From Pestalotiopsis fici W106-1 (taxonomy: Eukaryota; Ascomycota; Sordariomycetes; Amphisphaeriales; Sporocadaceae), in assembly GCF_000516985.1 (NCBI RefSeq), contig NW_006917094.1:558001-622000 (forward strand): a stretch of DNA of 64,000 nucleotides, given 5' to 3'. Shown piece after piece: positions 11,350 through 21,860 of the stretch (position 1 is its first letter; each line of letters begins with the position of its first letter). The notes under the pieces were generated by a model that made no database searches, had not been told where the DNA came from, and worked only from the letters and a program-made list of their open reading frames with translations. The position numbers were made by a program, and so were the translations under genes.

Positions 11350-12851
11350 ATGGTTCAAGTTCCCTTGTTCCGCCTCCAGTGCGGTGTCAACTCTTACGAT
11401 TGGGGCAAGATCGGTTCGGATTCAGCAGCTGCCAGATTCGCCGCAGCCACACCTGCAGATGGCTTCAGCGTCCAGTCCGACAAGCCCTATGCAGAGGTAC
11501 GTACATGAGCCACGAAATCTATTCGCACTCGACCAAACATGGTTTAAATAGGAGTTGTTGGTCAAGAGAACCACTACTCCCATCTGCATGCTTGCTTTCG
11601 TCCATGCCAGAGACTCCCTGCTAATCAGCACCGCAGCTATGGATGGGCACTCACCCCTCCAATCCTTCCAGAGACGTCGACACAGGTCGTAGCTTGCTAG
11701 ACCTGATTGATGTCAATGAAGGTCTTCTCTCCTCTACCATAAAGGCCCGTTATGGTGCCAAGCTACCATTTCTGTTCAAGGTACTATCCATCAACAAGGC
11801 CCTGTCTATCCAGGCCCATCCGAACAAGAAGCTTGCCGAGCAGTTACATGCCAAGGACCCCAAGAACTACCCCGATGACAACCACAAGCCTGAGATGACC
11901 ATTGCGGTCACGGCATTTGAGGGTCTCTGTGGCTTTAGGCCGCTGGGCGAGATTGCACACTTTTTGGCAGCTGTTCCTGCCCTGCGGGAGCTTGTCGGCG
12001 AAGATGATGCCAAGTCGTTTATCGCAACGGTGCGCGGCCAGGAGGGCGACGACTCGTCCGAGTCCACTACGCAGAACAAGCGGGCCTTGCAGTCGGCCTT
12101 TGCCGCCTTGATGAAGTCATCGCCGGAAGCCATTGCCGATGCTTCAAAGAAGCTGGTCGCTGATGCCGAGGCCAAGGGTGCCGAGTTTGCTGATGGCGGT
12201 GTGGAGGCTTCGAGCGGTGCTACCCTCTCCGAGCTTGTCATTCGTCTCAACAAGCAGTTCCCCGATGATATCGGCCTGTTTGTCTTGTTCTTCCTCAACT
12301 ATGTCCAGATGCAGCCCGGTGAGGCAATGTTCCTCAAGGCCGACGACATCCATGCCTATGTCTCTGGAGATATCATTGAGTGCATGGCCGCCAGCGACAA
12401 TGTTGTCCGCGCTGGATTCACCCCAAAGTTCAAGGATGTCCAGACCTTGGTTGATCTCCTGACCTACGACTACGCACCCATTGAGGAGCAGAAGATGGAG
12501 CCCAAAGACTACCCCTATGCTGTCCTGAACCGCACGGCCTACAGCTCAGGCTCAGAATCCACCCTCTACGACCCCCCGATTGATGAGTTCAGCGTCGTCA
12601 GGACCGTTCTCAAGAGCAGTGGCTCCAAGGCCACTTTTGACCCCATTGAGGGACCCAGCATCGTCATCTGCACCAACGGCAAGGGCAAGATTTCTGTTGG
12701 TCCGACGGTCAAGGAGATCAAGGAAGGCTGGGTGTACTTTGTTGGCGCCACAGCCGAGTTGGTGCTCGAGTCTGAGAACGGCGATGAGGACTTTATTACT
12801 TTCAAGGCATTCTGTGAGATTGAGGACCACAGCAATGGCGAGAAGCTATAG
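11350..12851 (+). CDS. PMI40: Mannose-6-phosphate isomerase, type I
   Basis: Two exons (11350-11496 and 11637-12851) give 453 residues, the full length of fungal type I enzymes. Exon 1 begins [20 protein letters not shown], and the phase-0 joint rebuilds [13 protein letters not shown]. Zinc ligands are visible: Gln108 and His110 in SIQAHPNKK, Glu135 in HKPEMTIA, and the later His in [18 protein letters not shown]. The Arg-containing [11 protein letters not shown] is also conserved. The enzyme interconverts fructose-6-phosphate and mannose-6-phosphate in the cytosol and feeds GDP-mannose for protein glycosylation and cell-wall mannan. The 140-nt intron starts GTACGT and ends GCAG. Confidence 0.96.
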
Positions 12852-13031
12852 AAATGGTCAATCTTAGTCAGGACATTGATGCCAGTATTATGCGTGCAAA
12901 GTACTAGAGCGCGGCGAAAAGATGTTCCTTGCAAAGTTGCAAATCCAATACAAAGTTTGACTCGTCTACACATTGACGCGTTTGTTCCTACAAGAGTAAA
13001 CTATGCGGTCGATGAACCTTCCTTTTCCCCT

Positions 13032-13581
13032 TTAGATCTGGGCGCCATGTTGATGTGAAAGCGACGTGCACAGCTCCACCTCCCGATCCTGAAGCTGATT
13101 CCGTTTGCATACTCCCAAGTGGTCGAAATCTAACGCGCGCCGCTTTCGAAGGTGAACATACAAGCCAATGAGCACCAAGATGAGAATCCCAGCCAGCGTC
13201 GAACCGACCCCTATCCCCGCCGCCATGCTGGTGCTCAGTCCGCCCTTGTCTTCTGCCATTTCGACCTCCGAGGATTCAGTACCAGCCAGTTTATCAGTGG
13301 TGCGGCTACCGGTATTCATTGATGTTGTCGCTTCTCCTGCGGATGCTTCGGCTGGTAACAAGTGGCTGGCCGGTGATGTGATACTCGGGGCGGGATTGAC
13401 GGTTGACGACGCTCTCGACTGCGTCTGTGATGCCATGCTTCGCGTCTCGCTGGGATCCGTCAAAAGACCGGTGCTCGGCGCGATCACCACGGGCGGCGAG
13501 GTGATTTCTGTAATGGACAGCCACATGGACATTTTTTTCTCTCTTGCGTGGACTTTGGGCTCAAAGCCAAACCAATTGGGG
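13032..13581 (-). CDS. Ser/Thr-rich single-pass membrane protein, N-terminus uncertain
   Basis: From the first in-frame ATG (13530-13532) the protein has 166 residues. It has a Ser/Thr/Pro-rich outer part of about 100 residues, one membrane segment (STLAGILILVLIGLYVHL) preceded by Gly/Ala, then a basic stop-transfer HLRKRR and a short cytosolic tail. This is the layout of Mid2/Wsc-like cell-wall sensors and other fungal type I membrane proteins, but no signal peptide follows the ATG. The frame stays open upstream to an AG at 13582-13583 and reads PNWFGFEPKVHARE, so a signal-peptide exon probably lies further upstream and was not found. It converges with phosphomannose isomerase. Confidence 0.55.
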
Positions 13582-14194
13582 CTTCAGTGATGCTATATCA
13601 TGTGTCTGATGTCAAAGTGATATGCAAGAAGTATAGATGACGAAAAATAAGCATACTTCATCTACTGTCAAATCATTTATAAAAAAAATAAAAATAAAAA
13701 AAAAAGAGAAAAGGCACAAGTATTCCGAAAGGTTTGATCAGGAAGATACCACCGGAAGAAGAAACAAATTTCCGCTCATTGTAATGTATCCTTGGATGCA
13801 CGTGGTAGGAAAGGGTAGTCCAAAGCATGCAGGTATCCGACCGCAAACTGATACCTCGTTCGCTGGCCGCGACTCACGGGTCCCAGGACCTGAAGCAGTT
13901 CTGTGATACGTGTGCTACCCGAAACGGTACTTTGCAATAGTCTCAACTTCAAAGTCTGGATCCTTGGGGAACCGGTGTGCTACAACAATTTGGTCTCATG
14001 TGGTCCAGCTATCTGTTCTCGAGCATATCATGTTCCGAGTACGAGTTGGTCTAGAGATTATTCATTCATTTTGTGGTCAGCGAAAACATCATAAGCCTAT
14101 GATCTATCCTTCACACATGGATAAAATTCTATCTATTTTGGTTCAGTCCATAGCATTTGCTCTTATCCATCCTATTGTTCTTCATGAGATTTAC
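13582..14194. other. Intergenic, A-rich
   Basis: It contains an A-rich low-complexity tract at 13679-13713 and may hold the unseen first exon of the membrane-protein gene. I cannot place that exon. Confidence 0.4.
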
Positions 14195-16365
14195 TTAGAC
14201 ACCAACCTGAGTGATGCGGCCTTCTAGTCTTGGGGCAATTGCTTGCGTCCAATCAACCTCAAATTCTGCCTCGTTCAGCTCGTCTCCCGCCTTGCACTCG
14301 ACACCAGCCAGTCGTGCCCACTTGCCGAACACTCTTCGCATAGTCTGTAGCTCCTTGTCCACCTTCTCGACGTCCTTCTCTGCCGCCACGTCCCCATCGT
14401 CATCGCTGTCGCTATCTTCTTCTCGGGGAATCACACTAGCTCGGCGAGACCTGATGTTCTTGGGGCTCCAGCTCTCCCAGTCGTGGCCCTTGGGCGCAGA
14501 AGGCGTGCTGGGAGTTGCTGCAGACGTGGGCTTGTAGCAAGGATGAGAGGTACCAACCTTGGTAGACACCTCTGACCAGTGCTTGCTAATGGCATTGCCC
14601 CAATTCTTCCACTGTCCCATGACGCGGAGAGAAATAAAGTATTGTCGCAGCATCATGGAGATGAGAATTCCATTTTCTTCCGACACGATCTCCTCGGCCT
14701 GGCCGCCCTCGGCTTCTATCAGCAGCGACTCGAACCCATCCTTTCCTCGGGCCATGTAGCCACGTGTGACCAAGACATATTTCTTTTGCATGTCAATGGC
14801 GTCACCCCCAATGGTAGCCTCGAGTATCCTAGATCCCGTTGGCTTGGAGCCATCGAACGTGTACTTGATGTTTGAGACTTGAGGGAATCTTCCTTCGAGA
14901 GCCGGGTACTGCGATACTCCATTCTCCAGAGCGTCCCATATTGCCTGGCCACTGACTTTGATCACCACTACAGGGTCCTCAAAGGGAAAGCAATTCATAA
15001 TGTCCTTGAGCAGAACGGGACCTGGCGGGTAGATTTGATCGCCCCGAATTGTACCAGCAGCCATGATACAGCAGTCGCCTGAATAGTGATGGCGCATGAT
15101 ATCGCAAACCCAATTTGCAATGTTGCTTTCTTTGAGACGTACTGTCTTGAAACGGGCATCCAACGGCGCAGCCGTAAACCCAATGGGCTTTTGAAGCTTT
15201 GCCTTAAGACTAGCAGTCAATTCATCCACAAGTTTGACAGTATCCTGATGCTGTGGAATTTCCGACGTGACGTCGCGACGGATAATGTCGAAATCCCATT
15301 TCTTGGGATCATCCTTGGCACGTCTGGCCTCAATATAAGACAATTGCTTGAAGTCGGTACTGGTGATGTTGTCAGTATGCATCCAGTGATTTCTGTCAAT
15401 CTTTACATACCCAGAACGTAGGACATGTGTTCCCTTGATGAGACTGTGATTATAGTAGTGATCATGACCACCGAGAATGATGTCAATGATTCCATCAGTC
15501 TGCTCGGCAAGTTTATTGTCATTTGGCTCGCGCATGTGGGTAATGGCAATGACGATATCGGCACCTTCTTCACGCAACTTTGGTACAAGCTCCTTTGCTG
15601 TCTCGCTAGCAGACTTGTAAATCAGGTCGGGCGGAAGGCTGTTAATGGTTGCCAGCCACTCGCGCTCGCCCAACCCAATCAGGCCAATCTTGATGCCATT
15701 GGAAGATGTGATCATGTGTGTCTTTTTGGCATTGCCGATGGGGACGGACTCGCCCAGGGCCGGATCCAGCACATTAGCAATCAACCAGGGAAACTTGCAC
15801 TTGGACGCCAGGTGCTTGAATTGACGCACGCCAAAGTCCAGGTCATGGTTCTAAAGATGATGTGAGTTATTGAGGAATTTTTACTCGTGTAAGTGAAGGC
15901 AACATACCCCTAGTGCAGCTGCATCAGTGCCAATGTTGTTGAGCAAGGGGACCATATGAGAGCCTGTCACATTCATTAGCACATTCCCAGACAGGTTGAT
16001 CTCGAGCCCATGCTCCACGGAAGTCCCCATCGATATAGTTCAGTATAACTCCAATCCATCCTCCCGATGGAATATACGGGACCCACCAGTTACATACCTT
16101 TTGTGATTGAGCTTTCCAAGCTGGGATTGTAGGCATCGCCAGAGAACAGCGTGACGAGGTTCGGTTGCCCCTCCCATTTCGCGTCATCACGGTAATGCTT
16201 CACCAAGGTCATGAAGCGTGCCGCTCCGCCAACAGGTTCGGCCGAGGACGAGTCGACATGATACACATCATTATAATGCAACAATCTCACGTCAGGAAGT
16301 CCATCATGAGCACCCGAGCTGTATGTGACTGATTCGTTGGGAGGAGGTATCGATTTCCCCGGCAT
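14195..16365 (-). CDS. 5'-nucleotidase-family metallophosphoesterase
   Basis: Three exons (16098-16365, 15908-15963, 14195-15850, minus strand) give 659 residues. Metallophosphatase motifs appear in order: LLHYNDVYHVD (Asp and His ligands), LFSGDAYNPS, the GNHDLDFG metal/catalytic motif rebuilt across the second intron, ITHMREPND and GGHDHYY. The C-terminal 5'-nucleotidase domain follows (residues about 300-520: ESNIANWVCDIMRHHY, SGQAIWDALENGV, YMARGKDGFESL). The last 130 residues are an acidic, disordered tail. There is no signal peptide, so an intracellular nucleotide or phosphoester hydrolase is likely; the substrate is unknown. The 56-nt middle exon is flanked by GTATGT donors, and both joints keep the frame. 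Confidence 0.88.
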
Positions 16366-17179
16366 CGTCCTGAATGAAAGAATGAGTGTCAGATGGTGTG
16401 AGTTTCTGCTTCTTTATCCCAAGGTTTCTAGATGAAGACCAAATATCCAAGAGATGAACACGAGAAGTTTAGCTTGATGAATGAACAATGAATCAAAGGA
16501 TGAAACTGCCAACTAACGATGTTGTCGTCTCCTGATTCTGGAATGAGAATACCAGATCAGCCAGCTCACTTCTGCGGGGCAACTTGGTACGTACCTACCT
16601 ACATAATAGAGGGGCAGTGCACCCGCCCGACTCACTGAATGCAAGGAACAACCGCCCGGATTTGGCGGCGCGGATGGGCTACACAAGCGCCAAGAGACCG
16701 ACGCGGGGGCCTCCAGAGGCTTGTGCAGCCTGCGAATGACCACTAAGAGTTCAGGGGTTGATAAGCTGTGATAGGTAATGCATCATCGTGTCACCGAGCT
16801 TGGCAGGATCGGGTAAGGAGACTCCGTCTGCATGGTTGAGATTCAGGTCACCATGAATTTCGTATGTCTAACGAGGACAAACTACAGGAACAATAATCCT
16901 CCCAAAATACCTTAGTCAGACTCGGAAGTAGAATGAGCGAGCATTCAAGTCTTCAAAGTACCCAGGTCAGTATAGAAAAAAAAAAGCAATCTACAGACAT
17001 GTCCATGTTTCTTTTGCCAATATCCCAAGGTTCTGCACAATCCCAACGCCTCAATATGAGCAAAGAAGTCAATGCATTTACAAAGGTCGTTTGCCGTCTT
17101 CCGGTGCCTTTCTAAACTCGGATTGTACTGATTGCTATATTCATCTTGCTATTGCTCAGCGTATATATGTGTCATCCTT
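16366..17179. other. Intergenic
   Basis: This holds the 5' flank of the nucleotidase gene (with TACCTACCTAC near 16592-16602) and the 3' flank of the MetE-like gene. No gene is seen. Confidence 0.5.
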
Positions 17180-18508
17180 CTACGGCTCGCCTGGCCAGAT
17201 GGCATTGGCCAGCTCTCTCACGAGCTTGAGCTTGGCCACCATGTCGTCGTGAGTCACCGAGTTGCCCAAATGATGACTGGCGAATCCGCACTGCGGACTG
17301 GCACCAATTCGCTTGAGAGCGTCATCGCGGGATTGTCCCGCACCGCTCGCAATGATATCGGCGGCCTGGTAGACACGCTCCTTCAAGGCGCCAATATCTT
17401 CCAGCTCCGGGAATTTGCTTGTAATGACACCGAGAACTGCATTCTTGTGTGGTGGTAGCTCTTTGAGCGGCTCGAATCCGCCGGCACGCGCCGTGTCATA
17501 TTCCAGGAAATAGGTGTCCACGTCAATGTCGTTGAAGAGCTTGGTGGCGATGCGGTCGTATCCGCCTTCGGAGAAGTGCTTGCTGTAGGCAAAGTTGCCA
17601 CGGCAAAGGTGGATGCCGACATGCAAGTCATGAGGTCGTGATGCAAGACAATCATTGTATAATTTAATGTAGGAATCGAGGAGAGCATCCGAGTCTTCAC
17701 CGTCTTCCTTGAATCCAGCCAGCATCTTCTCAGAGCAGAAATCTTTCACCCGAGATAGTTAGCCACCAGAATCGCTCACGATATCAATACTCATTGTCGC
17801 AGACTCACAAGCAAGGTTTGGGTCATCAATGGTGACATTTCGACAGCCGGCATCGTACAAAACTTTCAATTCAGCCCTGTACGCAGCAGCAACGTCTGCA
17901 AAATACTCGGCATCGTTGGCGTAAACCTCCTTTGGGTACGTCTTGCCCTGCTTGTATCGGAGATGATACCACTCTGGTGCGGCCAGGGTGATCTTGAGCT
18001 CCTTGACACGATCAGCAGGCACCAGAGCCTTTAAAAACTCCCAGTCCTTGATATAAGAACTGCCAACATGCTTGATCTTGCCCGTACAGACGATTGACTC
18101 TCCGGGTTTATGGCCAGCCTCAGCTAAAGAATGTCAGCAAGCAGATTATAAATTCAGACTTCAAGGCCAGAGAAACTAACTGAATGCGGCAATGTCGGGA
18201 ACATAGAGCCTGAACATGTCCCAATCAGGGCTGATCTCTTCAAATCCCTCGAGGTTGGGGAAGAAGGTGCCCCAGAATTGATGTCTACGGTACTCTCCAT
18301 CATTGATGGCATGGAAGCCGAGGTCGAGCTGGAGCTTGACAATTTCTCTGATAGACCTGTCTTCGATTGCGTGGAGCTCCTCATCTTGCAATATCTCTAG
18401 GGCCTTGGCGTCATCAAGCTTGATACGCTTCTCTGTAAGGTCTTTGGGTCTGAGCAAGGAGCCGAGATGCTCAGCTCGGAAGGGAGGCCGTTGCTTATTG
18501 GATGGCAT
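17180..18508 (-). CDS. Stand-alone MetE C-terminal-like (UROD/MetE fold) protein
   Basis: Three exons (18181-18508, 17809-18123, 17180-17742, minus strand) give 401 residues, about half of full-length cobalamin-independent methionine synthase. It starts MPSNKQRPPFRAEHLGSLLR, typical of the YxjG-like branch. The zinc site is intact: His and Cys in GIHLCRGN (about residue 260), Glu in TYFLEYDTARAG and Cys in SPQCGFAS (about 366). DDPNLAYFCSEKML is rebuilt across the second intron. Both introns are short (57 and 66 nt) with GTTAGT and GTGAGT donors. The N-terminal folate-binding half of MetE is absent, so the methyl donor is unknown. A zinc-dependent thiol methyl transfer is the family expectation. 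Confidence 0.88.
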
Positions 18509-19764
18509 AATGTAGTCGAATAGAATTTGGTACAGAATGAGTCCAAGAACAGAAAGTTTTAGAGTTGAGGGACAAGATGTGTGCTCGGCAGTCGAGCAGG
18601 CAACTTTGGGGCATTTAATACTCCAACCTAAACCATATCTCCACATTACAAGGAGGAGGACTATAATATACATACATGATGACCCGACGCCCTTACATTT
18701 GCACTGAGGGGTTCTCCGAGGCAGAGGGGCAACATCGAGGCCGAAATGCTGTACCACTTGTAGCTTGGCACGGTTCAAACCCAGGAGAGTTTCATCATCA
18801 TTTTGAGATAGTTTGCGGTACTTCCGCGTGGTCAAAATATCCCTTGCGGCAGTTGGTACCAACCATGAGGAAAAAGAACTTGTGATCCATGATCATCGTC
18901 ACCTTCCCCCACATTCCCCGCCATTGGTAAGGGCTGACTGACGTCCCGTACTTCAGCGAGAGCACCATGAATGTCTTCGGGATATTCATCCGCCTCTAGC
19001 TGCAGTGTCAAACCCATGTAAGCATCATGTTATGTCATATTGCTACTTGTGTATCTATTTCTAGATCCGTTGAACAGCCCTGCGACGGGCGGGTCAGAAC
19101 ATACCGGTACTAAAGTATACCCACAACGGCTTCTAGTGCCAAGGTGGGGTCTGTCTTGTCACGTCTATAATCGCGACCAATCCACCGATACGTAAGGTAA
19201 GGCAATAGGAAGCCGGAACAAAAGGGGAGAAAAATGATAGGTAGAAAAAGTAGCCCATAGGATACTGTGGAATGAGCTTCGTCGAACGACATAAATCTAG
19301 CCTGCATGATTTGTTTTTGAACTAGCATCTCTGCCTACCATGGGTGTTATATGAGACGCCATTCCTCCAGAAGAAAGTAAAGATGGCGCGCACTGCTTGG
19401 CATTTAACGAGAATATCTTCTCAAATCAGATATATAACTCATGCCATACAGGAATCGGCATTGGGAACCATGAATGATGTGCTACGATGCTTCTACATCG
19501 GAGAGGTCAACAAGGACAGTGAGCTCATATGGGTAAGCTATCCGCTGCCTTCTTCGTCCGAAGAGAGCCCCGCGCCCCGCCGGTACCGTATTGGTCTCTT
19601 GCACTAGCTCTGCACCTTCATCCTGCCACAAGACTCTTGGTTACTATCATCAGATCTCAACAAAATCATGATATATACGTTGTTCTGACCCGGCAATTAT
19701 CTCGCGTATCCACCCTCGTTAAAGCTAACAGGCTACTGCGATCCTATACCTTCTCATTCTGGCC
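18509..19764. other. Intergenic, divergent promoters
   Basis: About 1.26 kb between the MetE-like and F-box genes. Only short chance frames are present; a hydrophobic 72-codon minus-strand frame at 19110-19328 has no family resemblance. Confidence 0.5.
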
Positions 19765-21264
19765 ATGTCTTCGATGGCCACAACTCATATCCAAGATCTT
19801 CCCACCGAGATCCTGTTTGGGATATTCGCATATCTCTCGCGATCAGCACCATCAGAAAGATCATTGCACGAGCAGCCAGACGCTGCTCTACTCAGAGCTG
19901 ATCCCGCCAACGGACCATTTCCTGCTCACCTCAAATCCATATCATGCGTCTGCAAGCGATGGCGCGCAATCATTCTGCCCGTGCTTTTCAGAAACGTCAT
20001 CTGGAGGCCACAGATATCCTCCTTCGAATCTATCGATCTGAGACCACACGACATGCTCAGATTCTTGAAGGATCAGGATCTGGCCTATAATGTCCTAACC
20101 TTTACGCTCATGGTTGACTTTGCCACGGAAGAGGTCGAGGAGAGCGAGTTGCATCGCAAGATTTGGCCGGGCGACCTTGCAAAGCTTTGGACCCGACTCT
20201 TTTCCGTCATTGATCCCCTGAGGTTCACCATCATGGCGCCTCCGGCCACTCTCGCGGCATTCATGAATCGAATGTTGTTCTTGACCGACGCCTGGTCCTT
20301 TGATATCCCATATCACATCTTTTCGTTGGCATGGTCTAGTCGTCAGGCCAAGAAGGCGACTGTGAAAAGTCCACCGAGTCCCAGCCTTGAGCCGCAGTCC
20401 ACACCTGGCCCCAGCCAGACGAGTACGACAACCTCTCACAATGGAGATGACGGACTGTCAGAACGTCGGCATGTAGATTTGAAAGCATCTCTTGGACATG
20501 GTACCATCTCGTTGCCCGACGGGAAACATAAACTTGTGGTGCCTCCAACGAGCACGCTCTTCACTATTCGACCGTGGACGTCGGTTTTATTGAATGAGGG
20601 ATCATCCATTCGCGCATATCATACATACGAGTATTTCCTGCGCCAACCGCCGTCCATGCTGAGTGCTCTTCTCGGAACGGGCGAGTATCCCAATAATGTT
20701 GCACTTTTACCGCCCACCATTGTCGACTTCAACTACATTGCCGTCTTCCCGCTGGCCTCGCACATTCAAAACCTCTTTGCAAACTTGCCCAAGATTGAGA
20801 GGCTCTTTGTACAGCTCACCCCGCGACCGTCTAACCAGATACTTCAGGACAAGAAGGCCATGAGGAATATTGACATGGCAGACTTGTGGATGGAGCGCAA
20901 TACTGCGTATAGTCACTTGTTTGCCGAGCTTACCCAAGTCGACCCACAAGGGAACTGGGGGACGCTCAAAGTCTTTGAGAGCGGAGATGCAGCCGACCGA
21001 GAAAGCTGGAACATGGCCGTGGAATTTCTGAAGCAGAGTGAAATCACCAACTGGGTCGTGGAAAGAGATGGCTCCCTTGTCAAGGTGGGAGAAGACGGCG
21101 ACGATAAACCTGCAGCCCGGTCGGCGGGAAGCGTAGTCCATCATCTCTTGGGGGACGAATCACTCAGCGTGCCGCTCTTGTCAGTACCACCACCATCACC
21201 ACCACCTTGCCTTACCCTTGACTTTTGCCGACATGTATCTCTCGTGTATTCGTCTGGGACCTGA
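19765..21264 (+). CDS. F-box protein
   Basis: The frame gives 499 residues. An F-box covers about residues 8-75: QDLPTEILFGIFAYLSR, then SISCVCKRWRAIILPVLFRNV. F-box proteins bind Skp1 and present substrates to SCF ubiquitin ligases. The rest contains conserved blocks of a fungal F-box subfamily (LKASLGHGTISLPDG, PPTIVDFNYIAVFPL, LPKIERLFVQLTPRP). The final 25 residues of this frame (a Pro/Ser run, then CLTLDFCRH) are unlikely to be native: a GTACC donor-like site lies near 21185, and typical leucine-rich C-terminal sequence is found downstream in other frames (next entry). The true C-terminus is therefore not resolved. Confidence 0.78.
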   Translation: MSSMATTHIQDLPTEILFGIFAYLSRSAPSERSLHEQPDAALLRADPANGPFPAHLKSISCVCKRWRAIILPVLFRNVIWRPQISSFESIDLRPHDMLRFLKDQDLAYNVLTFTLMVDFATEEVEESELHRKIWPGDLAKLWTRLFSVIDPLRFTIMAPPATLAAFMNRMLFLTDAWSFDIPYHIFSLAWSSRQAKKATVKSPPSPSLEPQSTPGPSQTSTTTSHNGDDGLSERRHVDLKASLGHGTISLPDGKHKLVVPPTSTLFTIRPWTSVLLNEGSSIRAYHTYEYFLRQPPSMLSALLGTGEYPNNVALLPPTIVDFNYIAVFPLASHIQNLFANLPKIERLFVQLTPRPSNQILQDKKAMRNIDMADLWMERNTAYSHLFAELTQVDPQGNWGTLKVFESGDAADRESWNMAVEFLKQSEITNWVVERDGSLVKVGEDGDDKPAARSAGSVVHHLLGDESLSVPLLSVPPPSPPPCLTLDFCRHVSLVYSSGT

Positions 21265-21528
21265 TGACCCGCCAGTATTGTTCCCAGGTCTTATGGAAGA
21301 CCTTCGTAATCTCCAAGCGGCATCCGCCCGGCTCACCCGGTTGCACACCCTTTACCCCAGCATCGATTGCAATGACAAGCCTCGCCTTTATAGAACTATC
21401 TCTGGAGAATTTTTATCTAACGTACCTAAAGTCAAGGGTTACTAGAACGAATCACGTTCAACGGCGTCGCTCCATTGCCCTTTTCGAGCATGTGGCTCTA
21501 CATGCACGACAGTGATGGCGACGAGTAG
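21265..21528 (+). pseudogene. Frame-broken C-terminal tail of the F-box gene
   Basis: Downstream of the F-box stop, protein-like segments occur in several frames. One frame has DDPPVLFPGLMEDLRNLQ; another has MTSLAFIELSLENFYLTYL, like a leucine-rich repeat. The original F-box frame resumes at 21442 with LERITFNGVAPLPFSSMW and ends in an acidic tail and TAG at 21526-21528. The last two segments are only a few bases apart, too close for an intron. Either indels (mutational or assembly) broke the tail or my reading of the splicing is wrong. Confidence 0.4.
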
Positions 21529-21860
21529 CCGAGCCAGCCATTAACCTGCAATGGCATAATCGTGACAAACTTTCAAAGTCGGGTTTATCAGTATGAGAAG
21601 CCAGCTGCGCTTGACAGTGGGCGGCGACTTTTATTTTACAGTTTCGTCCTGGAAATTAATACCAACAACACTCCTTCCGTCATTCACGACCGCTGTGTTT
21701 GAGATCCAACGCTCCATATCGTGAATGGCCAAATAGTATGAACGAAGTCCCCCCAAGACACGTTCCTCCTGTGTCATTGGCAATAGTCCAGAAACATACC
21801 TAAACGCCAGGCCTAACATAGTTCACAAAGCCCTACAAATAATTCAGCCTACCAAGCCCA
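21529..21860. other. Intergenic between convergent genes
   Basis: 3' flanks of the F-box and APSES genes. No gene is seen. Confidence 0.5.
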
